Assembly: GCA_002387735.1 (NCBI GenBank)
Contig: DGKJ01000079.1
Coordinates: 1-27,252 of the forward strand
From: Bacteriovoracaceae bacterium UBA4573
GTDB taxonomy: Bacteria; Bdellovibrionota; UBA1018; UBA923
Length of the DNA stretch: 27,252 nucleotides
Direction of reading: 5' to 3'
Shown piece after piece: positions 16,682-23,524 of the stretch. The notes below the pieces were generated by a model, which was not told the DNA's origin, made no database searches, and saw only the letters and a list, made by a program, of their open reading frames with translations. A program made the translations under genes and the position numbers. Numbering within the stretch: position 1 is the first letter of the stretch; each line of letters begins with the position of its first letter.

Positions 16682-16927
16682 TTACTTTTTTTGTGCTTCC
16701 ACAAAACGCATCCGCGTTTCGTATAAAAGATTGTCTATCAATTTTTGTTCGTCAGAACTTAGGTTGCCTTTGGTTTTCTCTTTAATGAGCTCCAATAAAT
16801 CAATATTGTGCCGCGCCAACTCTAGATCAACTTTCTTTTCTTTTGAGTCCGGGCGAGGCGTAAGGCCCAATCCCATAAAAACGGCTGAAGAGATTGACAA
16901 TACAAACGTGGTAAAATCGAGCTTCAT
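16682..16927 (-). CDS. DUF1844 small protein
   Basis: An 81-residue protein matching DUF1844. It starts with FTTFVLSISSAVFMGLGLTP, a semi-hydrophobic helix. It continues with the family's diagnostic ARHNIDLLELIKEKTKGNLS (about 38-57), then a final helix with LLYETRMRFVEA. Function is unknown. The family is widespread in delta-proteobacteria and other phyla and is often found near stress or metabolic genes. Its ATG overlaps the htpX stop by four bases, so the two are coupled. htrA follows by 13 bases. Placement between two proteases suggests a membrane-associated helper role, but this is only context. Confidence 0.88.
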   Translation of the reverse strand: MKLDFTTFVLSISSAVFMGLGLTPRPDSKEKKVDLELARHNIDLLELIKEKTKGNLSSDEQKLIDNLLYETRMRFVEAQKK

Positions 16928-17802
16928 AGCTGCACTCCAGATTGAATACTTCTATACTTTCCGTATTTCAGCGCCAATAGTTTTTGTACCCTTAATTCCA
17001 CCGGAGCGTGGCGATCAAGAACCCCAAGCAGCGCGGAAGACGAATAAGGGTTCACAGTATATAGATGAGCCGCTCCGGGAGTACCAAAGGTCGCATGACC
17101 AGTACTCATATTCTGAATTTTTCGAAGCGCATTGGCCATCCATTCAGGTTGCATACAAAATTCCGCTCCAGCACGATCGGCTTCAAAATCCTTCGATCTA
17201 GCTACAAGTGTTTGAAGAACGACCCCGGCCAGCGGTACAAAGATCATTCCTAACAATGTGTCGAGCGCCCCGGGTTGTCTGGAGCTGGTTCGCTGTTTAC
17301 CCAGGATTGCCCCCCAACTGCTTAACTTCGCACATGCAAGACAACCAATTGCGACAACTGCTGCAATGGTACCAACAAAAGTGTCACGATTTTTAATGTG
17401 GGCGACTTCGTGGGCGAGAACGCCCTCGAGTTCGTCGTAACTCAGAATCGCCAAGAGCCCTTCCGTAACAACAATCGAAGCATGATGAGGGCCGCGGCCC
17501 ACCGAAAAAGCGCTTAGGCTGTGACTTGGCGAAAGATAGATTTGAGGCACTGAAATCCTAGCTCGTTCTGCCAACCGCTCAATAATGTCGTGTACGCCCA
17601 TCGATTCAGCTGAACGTAAAATTTGCGCGCGATGAATCTTGAGCACGAGCCAGTCTGATAGACCGACCAGGGAAACTACGATTGCCACTCCGACTGCAAG
17701 GCCAATAGGAAGCCCACTATTCCCAAATAACAACACTCCTAAAGCCGTGGTAATGGTGGCAATAACTCCAAAAAATATGAGGACTTTCAAATGGTTAGTC
17801 AT
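16924..17802 (-). CDS. htpX: HtpX-like M48 membrane metalloprotease
   Basis: A 292-residue inner-membrane zinc protease. Two helices (about 7-25 and 31-52) open the protein, and further hydrophobic segments lie at about 143-160 and 182-200. The zinc motif is LAHEVAHIKNRD (His131, Glu132, His135), with SLSAFSVGRGP and VVTEGLL upstream, as in HtpX. The third ligand, normally Glu in the E-x-x-AD motif, reads Asp205 (SKDFEAD). E. coli HtpX works with FtsH on damaged membrane proteins. The length fits the family (about 290). GGAG sits four bases before ATG 17802. This is the first gene of the htpX, DUF1844, htrA, clpB run, so its upstream region probably drives the stress genes. Confidence 0.93.
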   Translation of the reverse strand: MTNHLKVLIFFGVIATITTALGVLLFGNSGLPIGLAVGVAIVVSLVGLSDWLVLKIHRAQILRSAESMGVHDIIERLAERARISVPQIYLSPSHSLSAFSVGRGPHHASIVVTEGLLAILSYDELEGVLAHEVAHIKNRDTFVGTIAAVVAIGCLACAKLSSWGAILGKQRTSSRQPGALDTLLGMIFVPLAGVVLQTLVARSKDFEADRAGAEFCMQPEWMANALRKIQNMSTGHATFGTPGAAHLYTVNPYSSSALLGVLDRHAPVELRVQKLLALKYGKYRSIQSGVQL

Positions 17803-17992
17803 GCCACTCCATTTAAGCGACTTCGCCTTTAGATAATCAAGACAATTCGTTCCAACAGATTTTCCGCAAAATTTTGCAAATTTCTAACGCAAATGGTCAT
17901 GTGCGTGTTACAGAATTCCCCAGCAAGTTTCGACAGTTAACGAATTTTAAAGTCCCACACGGACACTTGATGCGCTTTCGTCTACATGCTAA
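17803..17992. promoter_or_regulatory. Divergent promoter region of htpX run and endonuclease gene, with a 12-base palindrome
   Basis: This is the longest non-coding stretch in the window (190 bases; 232 to the preferred endonuclease start). It contains GCAAAATTTTGC at 17866-17877, a perfect palindrome about 65 bases before htpX. Weak sigma-70-like elements exist on the minus strand, such as TTATCT with CTGTTG about 16 bases upstream. I see no CIRCE repeat and no good sigma-32 consensus. The palindrome is a reasonable operator candidate, but its AT-rich core could be chance. Confidence 0.4.
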
Positions 17993-18034
17993 ATGGTCAC
18001 ACTCAATCTTGATGTGACAGGAGATTCATCTTCT

Positions 18035-18883
18035 ATGGACAAATTAGGTTTCGGCACCGCGGGCTTTCCGAGCAAGGCTCCCAAAAAAGACCCCATCGCT
18101 GCTTTACACATTGTTAAAGACCTAGGGCTAGATTGTTTAGAGCTAGAATTCGCTCACGGCATACGCATGCGCGATGAATCGGCGTTAGAAATTAATCGCA
18201 CCGCTAGAAAATTAGGAATTACTCTTACTGCTCACGCGCCCTATTACATTAACTTGAACGCTAAAGAGCAGGACAAGATTGACGCGTCAATTAATCGTCT
18301 TCTACAAACTGCGCGACTCGCTGGTATGTGCGGCGCCTACAGCATGACCTTTCACGCTGCGTTTTACATGAAAGATGAGCCAGGCACGGTTTTCGGAATC
18401 GTAAAGAGATACCTCAAACATATTACCGATCGTCTTGTGGATGAACAAAATCCCATTCACTTGAGACCAGAGCTTACTGGAAGGAAAAGTCAGTTTGGAA
18501 CGCTTGAGGAGCTATGCGAATTAAGCCAAGAGGTACACCAAGTTTACCCTTGTCTAGATTTTTCGCACGACCAAGCCAAAACTGATTGCAATGACTTTGA
18601 ACATTTTTCTCAGGTTTTTGAGCGCTACAGAAAAGCCCTCGGTAAATCGGCATTAGGGCAAATGCACATTCACGTTGCGGGAGTGCAATATGGCTCTAAG
18701 GGAGAAATTCGCCACCTGTCTCTCAAAGACAGTGGTTTTAATTACAAAGACTTTCTACGTGCTTGCAAGGAATTCAAAATCCGAGGCTCTGTGATTTGCG
18801 AAAGCCCAGAGCTTGAAAATGACGCTCTTTTACTTAAGAAAACGTGGGAACAATTGAGCGAAAAGAAATCTGCCAAGAACTAG
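18035..18883 (+). CDS. Endonuclease IV-like TIM-barrel protein (AP endonuclease family 2)
   Basis: A 282-residue xylose isomerase-like TIM barrel. Candidate metal ligands occur in the order seen in endonuclease IV: His67 (HAPY), His107 (FHAA), Glu146 (RPELTG), Asp175 and His178 (CLDFSH), His211/213 (MHIHVAG), His227 (EIRHLSL) and Glu256 (ICESP). E. coli Nfo has D-x-H near the sixth strand. Here the segment is GEIRHLSL, closer to the archaeal-type branch. A role in cutting DNA at abasic sites is likely, but some relatives act on sugars. ATG 18035 is preferred because GGAGA lies ten bases before it; an ATG at 17993 would add 14 residues. The stop codon abuts that of the convergent pilT-like gene. 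Confidence 0.8.
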   Translation: MDKLGFGTAGFPSKAPKKDPIAALHIVKDLGLDCLELEFAHGIRMRDESALEINRTARKLGITLTAHAPYYINLNAKEQDKIDASINRLLQTARLAGMCGAYSMTFHAAFYMKDEPGTVFGIVKRYLKHITDRLVDEQNPIHLRPELTGRKSQFGTLEELCELSQEVHQVYPCLDFSHDQAKTDCNDFEHFSQVFERYRKALGKSALGQMHIHVAGVQYGSKGEIRHLSLKDSGFNYKDFLRACKEFKIRGSVICESPELENDALLLKKTWEQLSEKKSAKN

Positions 18884-18900
18884 CTATCCGTGGTTATAGC
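18883..18900. terminator. Weak hairpin at the convergent endonuclease/pilT junction
   Basis: GCTAT and ATAGC arms around an eight-base loop start on the abutting stop codons (TAGCTA). No T-run of note follows on either strand, so it is a poor intrinsic terminator. It is the only structure I can see at a junction with no intergenic bases. Confidence 0.2.
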
Positions 18901-20041
18901 CTTCTTCGCGTTTAAAGCCAGAGAGTCTCATTTTTAAGTCCTCTGGTTGATTACTGGCGTAAATTGCTTCTTCGTTTGTTATTACGCCTGCCAACACTAA
19001 ACGTTCCAGCGTCTGGTTGAATGTCTGCATTTTGTAGTATGTCGTAGAAGTTGCGATAGCGTCGTCAATTTTGTCGAGTTCGTTATTCAGTATTAAATTT
19101 TCGATAGTAGGACTCTTAATCATTACTTCGCAGACGGCTATTCGACCTTCGCCATCTGCCCTCATCACAAGTTTTTGACTAACTACCGCTAGCAAGCTGG
19201 CGCTCAATTGGACTCTGACTTGGTTTTTAGAGTTTGCCGGAAACACGTCTAGTATGCGGTCTACAGTAGAACGCGCATCGTTCGTGTGTAGAGTAGAAAG
19301 TACTAAATGCCCTGTTTCTGCGGCGGTTAATGCCGCTTGTATGGTGTCGATCTCTCGCATTTCACCTATCGTGATAATGTCGGGGTCCTGCCGCAAAGAA
19401 CCAACCAAAGCCTCGTGCATATTTAGTGCGTCAGTGCCGACTTCGCGCTGGCAAATGCTGCTTTTAATGTCACGGTAAACAAACTCAATGGGATCCTCGA
19501 TCGTAATTATATGGGAATGCCGATGCTCGTTAATGTGATTTACCATTGCGGCCATGGTTGTGGACTTACCGGCTCCCGCACTACCGGTCAGGAGTATGAG
19601 GCCCCGTTTCTTTACACAAAGATCTTTCAGGACACTTGGCAATCCGAGCGAATCGATGCTTGGAACCGTGAGCGGTATCATGCGTATTACACCCGCTACC
19701 GTTCCGCGTTGAATGTAAATATTCGCCCGAAATCGACCCATGGATTCCATGTTGAAACTACAATCCACTTGCATGTGTTCTTCTAGTTGATGAATGAGTT
19801 TCGCATTTAAAATGTTATACAAAATTTCTTTTACAGTATCCGCAGCTAGCTCAGGAAGCTTTGCGGGCACCAACTTACCGTTGATTCGAAACATTGGTGG
19901 CCGACCAGCCTTTAGGTGCAAATCTGAGGCTCCATGTTTCAACAAAGCATGCAACAAATACTTCATGGTCGGACGGTGGGCTGACCCATTACCATTGGCT
20001 GTCGTACTATTGTTATTCAACATGCGAAGAGGGTTGCTCAT
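18884..20041 (-). CDS. pilT: PilT-like type IV pilus retraction ATPase
   Basis: A 385-residue hexameric-type secretion ATPase. ASDLHLKAG (38-46) is the PilT/GspE-N hallmark, Walker A is GSAGAGKS (153-160), the Asp box is TIEDPIEF, Walker B is DIITIGEMRE (221-230) and the His box is LVLSTLHTND. The PilT retraction motif AIRNLIRE is altered: the aligned segment reads PTIENLILNN (about 311-320). It may therefore be a PilT2/PilU-like paralogue rather than the main retraction motor. A 25-residue Asn/Ser/Thr-rich N-terminal extension precedes the usual start. The gene overlaps the GAF gene by four bases (ATGA), so the two proteins are made together. It should act at the cytoplasmic base of a pilus machine. 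Confidence 0.9.
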   Translation of the reverse strand: MSNPLRMLNNNSTTANGNGSAHRPTMKYLLHALLKHGASDLHLKAGRPPMFRINGKLVPAKLPELAADTVKEILYNILNAKLIHQLEEHMQVDCSFNMESMGRFRANIYIQRGTVAGVIRMIPLTVPSIDSLGLPSVLKDLCVKKRGLILLTGSAGAGKSTTMAAMVNHINEHRHSHIITIEDPIEFVYRDIKSSICQREVGTDALNMHEALVGSLRQDPDIITIGEMREIDTIQAALTAAETGHLVLSTLHTNDARSTVDRILDVFPANSKNQVRVQLSASLLAVVSQKLVMRADGEGRIAVCEVMIKSPTIENLILNNELDKIDDAIATSTTYYKMQTFNQTLERLVLAGVITNEEAIYASNQPEDLKMRLSGFKREEGYNHG

Positions 20042-20838
20042 GCGGCCTCTCCACGGTCTAACTTTCTTAGATCGATAAGTTCTTTGGTGACGGCAGCGAG
20101 AACCAACCGTTGTTCAATTACTTTGGCGGCAAATTCGCAAATAGTAGCGAGAACCTCTTTGTCGGCGTCAGTATAGAAATCCTCTCCCAAGCGATTCAAT
20201 AACTCAAGGCAACCAAACGTTACGCCTCTTATGACAAGCGGGTAGGCTACAATATTACGAGTTTCGAAACCCACCGAATCGCTTATTGTTTTTAAGTATA
20301 CACTGCTCTCATCAACCTTGGACAAGGCCATTACTTGTTGGTTTTCGCATACGAAACCCACCACGCCTTTGCCGCGCGGGATTGTAAAAGTTAAAAGATT
20401 CTTCGATGATCGCCCAGATACTGCTCTAAAAAACATATTATTATTTTCGAAATCGATTTCGACGATAGAGCCCGCTTCCGACTTCACGTGCTCCATGGCT
20501 ATTCGTAAAATTTCGCTAGTAAGCTCGCCAAATGTGCAGTCCCGACCTACTAGCCGAAACAATTCCTCAAGCGCGGCGAACTTCCTATTTACGCAAAATA
20601 AAGTGTCGTTATCTAAGATATTAACGGGTGTTGCACCGCCTATTTGTTCGAAATCAGCGCTAGCTTCTTCGACGGCAAGTGGGCTTATTGTCACCGATTC
20701 AGTCGCTACTGGTTCTAGTTTTTCAAACGGGTCGGTGCCCTTAGGGATGGGCGCATCTTCAAAAATTTTGTCTACCGACGCGCCACGATTTAATACGTCG
20801 TCAAACGACGGTTTTTTTTTCTTATTATCCGAGTCCAT
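20038..20838 (-). CDS. GAF-domain protein coupled to the PilT-like ATPase
   Basis: A 266-residue protein without membrane segments. The first 90 or so residues are acidic and low in structure (DNKKKKPSFDDVLNRGASVDKIFED). A GAF domain follows (about 95-245), with SEAGSIVEIDFENNNMFFRAVSG, IPRGKGVVGFV, FETRNIVAYPLVIRG and FGCLELLN. GAF domains bind small ligands, including cyclic nucleotides. No output domain such as a kinase or GGDEF is present, so a direct contact with a partner is likely. The four-base overlap with pilT and the shared transcript suggest PilT as that partner, by inference. A GGGAG sequence lies about 12 bases upstream of the ATG, and a weak promoter is seen further back. Confidence 0.85.
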   Translation of the reverse strand: MDSDNKKKKPSFDDVLNRGASVDKIFEDAPIPKGTDPFEKLEPVATESVTISPLAVEEASADFEQIGGATPVNILDNDTLFCVNRKFAALEELFRLVGRDCTFGELTSEILRIAMEHVKSEAGSIVEIDFENNNMFFRAVSGRSSKNLLTFTIPRGKGVVGFVCENQQVMALSKVDESSVYLKTISDSVGFETRNIVAYPLVIRGVTFGCLELLNRLGEDFYTDADKEVLATICEFAAKVIEQRLVLAAVTKELIDLRKLDRGEAA

Positions 20839-20856
20839 ACCGCAGTAGGTGCTCCC

Positions 20857-20884
20857 TCTATATAGGCTTCGGATTAAGGAGCAA
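20857..20884 (-). promoter_or_regulatory. Weak sigma-70-like promoter before the GAF gene
   Basis: On the minus strand TTGCTC and TATAGA are separated by 16 bases, with TATATA overlapping the -10. The site lies within the 98-base gap after the lipoprotein gene, the only gap in this unit, so the GAF/pilT pair may have its own start of transcription. Confidence 0.3.
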
Positions 20885-20936
20885 ACCTCTTAAACACTGG
20901 CGGATCTAGGGCGTTCGGGGTGGCATTTTCTGCCTA

Positions 20937-21389
20937 CTAAAAGCTCATTTCGTTCTGATGCTCGATAACGGTTTTCAAACTTTGGACCTCTGAAATCAGC
21001 CACCGTTCATCGATTTTTTCAAATATGGCATGTTTCTTAGTAAGAATCTTTGCTTCAGTGTTAACGGTCTTGTTTTTGAAAGATAACTCGTAGGTAATTG
21101 AAAAACGACCGTCGCTTAACGCTCGCTCGTCCTTGATTTTCATTCCAATAAAATCTTTACTTTCGTCTATAAAATGCCGTTGGAAATCCGCGTCCGACAT
21201 TGTTGTTATCGCGGCTTTTACCTTGCCAGTGGTCAGTTCGATAAGTCGGTTTTTGTCTTCGACATTGTCGATAGCGAAGGTTCTAGAAACATATTCTCGG
21301 AGACTGTTTTCAGGCGACTCCGCGCTTTTTTTCGGACTGCACGCGCCGAGCACCAAAATAGAAACCACCAAGATGAAATTACGATACAT
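20937..21389 (-). CDS. Predicted lipoprotein, unknown function
   Basis: A 150-residue protein with a clear lipoprotein signal: a hydrophobic start and the lipobox LGAC (Cys17). It is followed by a charged linker (SPKKSAESPENS) and a folded domain of about 115 residues with alternating strands (RFSITYELSFKN, VNTEAKILTKKHAIFE), ending in WLISEVQSLKTV. The pattern looks like an NTF2-like or similar alpha/beta fold, but I do not recognise a family. It should be anchored on the periplasmic side of a membrane. A strong AAGGAG lies nine bases before the ATG. The gene overlaps the PilZ-like gene by 11 bases, so it belongs to this pilus-related unit. Confidence 0.8.
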   Translation of the reverse strand: MYRNFILVVSILVLGACSPKKSAESPENSLREYVSRTFAIDNVEDKNRLIELTTGKVKAAITTMSDADFQRHFIDESKDFIGMKIKDERALSDGRFSITYELSFKNKTVNTEAKILTKKHAIFEKIDERWLISEVQSLKTVIEHQNEMSF

Positions 21390-22089
21390 ACCCTGCGCTC
21401 CTTACTGAATCGATTAGGTCCAAAATCTCTTTATTCGAATCAAAACTGTTCTCTACAAATCTAAGGCCCATTCCTTTTCCGCGATCTACCACCGATATTA
21501 AATCGACCTGGGACTGAGTAGTCACGCCTTCGAGCTCTAGCTGTAATACACCTCGACCTTTATTTTTTCGAAATTGCTCTGCCACAGAATAAACGAAACA
21601 CCCGTCGTTGGCCAGTTTCGTGAACCTAACCTGAAAAGGAGCGGCTCCATCGAAAGACAAATACGCATTGAGACGTGGAATAAACCGCGGCTTTCCTTCA
21701 AACCATCTTAGACCCGGGTTCAAGTAGGCCGCTTTCAATAACTTGTAGACGGAAATATGAAAAAAAATGGAACTAATAGCGACGAATAAGGCGTAAAAGG
21801 CCAGTGCGTAGTTTTTGGTGAGAAGAAGAAAATAAATATTTGAACTAACTACAAAAGTAGTAAAACCCGCCGTCAATAAGAAGCCCAACCAACTGGCCTT
21901 CCGAATTAAAACGAAGGCTAAAATAGCAACTATCAATGTTGGAATTAGTACTTTTTGAAGCTGGGAAACGGCAAAGATCTTGTTGGTGCCCTTTGAATAA
22001 ATCCAGAAATTGACCGCTACAATAGGTAGCGATAAAAAAGACGTTGCGGCCAGAAGATTCAATAGCGGCGGCCTTCTTAAGAAGCGCAT
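21379..22089 (-). CDS. Four-helix membrane protein with a degenerate PilZ-like domain
   Basis: A 236-residue protein. Four membrane helices span about 10-31, 46-63, 67-90 and 93-113. The cytosolic C-terminal part (about 130-232) resembles PilZ, the c-di-GMP binding fold. RFIPR (135-139) matches RxxxR, but the second motif, (D/N)xSxxG, reads KLANDG (158-163). Only its glycine is kept. GKGMGLRF further on is typical of PilZ strands. It may bind c-di-GMP weakly or act as a fold-only adaptor. I chose ATG 22089; a GTG at 22107 would add six residues, and neither has a proper ribosome binding sequence. As first gene of the unit it probably helps regulate the pilus ATPase downstream. Confidence 0.7.
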   Translation of the reverse strand: MRFLRRPPLLNLLAATSFLSLPIVAVNFWIYSKGTNKIFAVSQLQKVLIPTLIVAILAFVLIRKASWLGFLLTAGFTTFVVSSNIYFLLLTKNYALAFYALFVAISSIFFHISVYKLLKAAYLNPGLRWFEGKPRFIPRLNAYLSFDGAAPFQVRFTKLANDGCFVYSVAEQFRKNKGRGVLQLELEGVTTQSQVDLISVVDRGKGMGLRFVENSFDSNKEILDLIDSVRSAGYVS

Positions 22090-22145
22090 GATACTAGTGT
22101 GATTCACCTTGGATATTTGTCAAACTATGTTACCGTTTATGCAAT

Positions 22146-22346
22146 ATGCCGTTTTTAATCGATAAAAACTGCACCCGATGCGGAGCCTGTTTACCAGAGT
22201 GTCCAACCGGTGCAATTGCCGAAGCCGAACCAATCTTCCTAATTGATGCAGATGTTTGCTCGGACTGCATGGCCTGTGTACCAGTTTGCCCCGTACATGC
22301 CATTCAACGTATTCCAGAGGCGCCCAAAACGGAACCCGTGAAATGA
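22146..22346 (+). CDS. 2x[4Fe-4S] bacterial-type ferredoxin
   Basis: A 66-residue ferredoxin with two CxxCxxCxxxCP clusters: CTRCGACLPECP (9-20) and CSDCMACVPVCP (38-49). These bind two [4Fe-4S] centres and carry electrons at low potential. After the second cluster is a short proline-rich tail. The stop codon overlaps the start of anmK by four bases (ATGA). No ribosome binding sequence lies before the ATG; a TATGTT-like -10 a few bases upstream would give a very short leader. Why a ferredoxin should be coupled to a peptidoglycan-recycling kinase is not clear. Confidence 0.93.
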   Translation: MPFLIDKNCTRCGACLPECPTGAIAEAEPIFLIDADVCSDCMACVPVCPVHAIQRIPEAPKTEPVK

Positions 22347-23524
22347 ATCATAGCGTTTTCTCCTTAGGGGTCATGACTGGAACCAGTTGCGATGGAGCAG
22401 ACGGCGCCGTGTTAAAAATTGATCCTGAAACGGAGAGTGAGTCTCTTTACGGGACTTATTCCCGGAAGTTTCCCGCCAATCTTAGACTCCAACTGCGCAA
22501 AGCCCAATCGGGAAAACTAAATATCGTCGACGCGGGGCGGATCGAACTGCTGTACTCTGATTGGCTTGCTCAATTTTGCAGTCAAGTCATTTCCAAGTTT
22601 AAATTAAACACCGCGCGCACATTATGTTCGATACATGGCCAGACCGTATGGCACGAACCGCCACGCTTTTCGATCCAACTTGGGGAACCTGCCCGGATCG
22701 CGATTAAAACCGGGCTAACCACCATTGCGCGCTTTCGGCAGCCAGACCTTGCCTTGGGTGGCCAAGGTGCGCCATTGGTTCCGTACTATCATTGGCTACG
22801 CGCCAAACAGATGCGACAGACCCAAAAAAATCCCTTTTCAATTCATAATATTGGGGGAATTTCGAACCTCACCGTAGTCACTCACAAGTTAGATGAAATA
22901 TTTGCGTTTGACACTGGGCCAGGAAATGCCCTCATTGATTTAGCGGTGGAAAAGGTTACCAAAGGTCGTCATCACTTTGATCGCAGCGGACGTATGGCCG
23001 AAAGCAGTCTCTCGCAAATCGACTGGGGTAAAATTGAAAAACTATCGAAACATCCTTATTTTTGCGAAACGCCCCCGAAAAGTACGGGAAGAGAACTTTT
23101 TAACGAAGCTTTTCTAAGAAAAATACCAGGCCAAGGGGCGCGACTTGTAGCCAATGCCACTGCCTTTACCGCGCACACCGTTGCTAAAGCCTATCGCGAT
23201 TTCGTAATTAGCCGTTTTCCGAAATTTGACTGCATCTACATCGCCGGAGGGGGCGCCGCAAATAACGTTCTTGTACTGTTAATTCAGCGAGAGATTGATC
23301 GTCTTTTGCCCAAAAAAAATATTAGAGTTGCGATGCTGCCCAAGACATTGGGACCGTTACATTATTTAGAGGCCATGGCCTTTGCCCGACTTGGATATGA
23401 AGCACTCAAGGGACGTGAGATTTCTCTTGGCGCGGTCACAGGGGCTCGATCAAATGGAATTGGCGCCGCCATTATTCCCGGAAAAAACTTTCAGTCACTT
23501 CTTCGCAGAATAGCTTTGATTTAA
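22343..23524 (+). CDS. anmK: Anhydro-N-acetylmuramic acid kinase
   Basis: A 393-residue AnmK. GVMTGTSCDGAD (9-20) is the family signature for substrate and phosphate binding. SIHGQTVWHEP, HNIGGISNLTV and FDTGPGNALID follow as in known AnmK proteins, and the C-terminal part contains IYIAGGGAANNVL. The enzyme opens 1,6-anhydro-MurNAc and phosphorylates it to MurNAc-6-phosphate in the cytosol, the entry step of cell-wall recycling. I chose ATG 22343, which overlaps the ferredoxin stop and puts the signature near the N-terminus. A longer in-frame ORF runs antisense-free through the ferredoxin but is not conserved. The 3' end overlaps convergent murU by 30 bases. Confidence 0.95.
   Translation: MNHSVFSLGVMTGTSCDGADGAVLKIDPETESESLYGTYSRKFPANLRLQLRKAQSGKLNIVDAGRIELLYSDWLAQFCSQVISKFKLNTARTLCSIHGQTVWHEPPRFSIQLGEPARIAIKTGLTTIARFRQPDLALGGQGAPLVPYYHWLRAKQMRQTQKNPFSIHNIGGISNLTVVTHKLDEIFAFDTGPGNALIDLAVEKVTKGRHHFDRSGRMAESSLSQIDWGKIEKLSKHPYFCETPPKSTGRELFNEAFLRKIPGQGARLVANATAFTAHTVAKAYRDFVISRFPKFDCIYIAGGGAANNVLVLLIQREIDRLLPKKNIRVAMLPKTLGPLHYLEAMAFARLGYEALKGREISLGAVTGARSNGIGAAIIPGKNFQSLLRRIALI

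Noticed and set aside
17803..17992. CIRCE or sigma-32 promoter before the htpX run
   Set aside because: No TTAGCACTC-N9-GAGTGCTAA repeat and no CTTGAA/CCCCAT pair with correct spacing are present.
18884..20041. Type II secretion ATPase GspE or pilus extension ATPase PilB
   Set aside because: The length (385), the ASDLHL N-terminus and the lack of the tetra-cysteine zinc motif fit the PilT group.
20811..20828. Run of T on the plus strand as a terminator
   Set aside because: It is the antisense of the Lys-rich start of the GAF protein, and no hairpin stands before it.
22256..22342. Longer N-terminus for AnmK running through the ferredoxin gene
   Set aside because: The extra 29 residues are out-of-frame ferredoxin sequence. 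The AnmK signature starts right after the ATG at 22343, which overlaps the ferredoxin stop.
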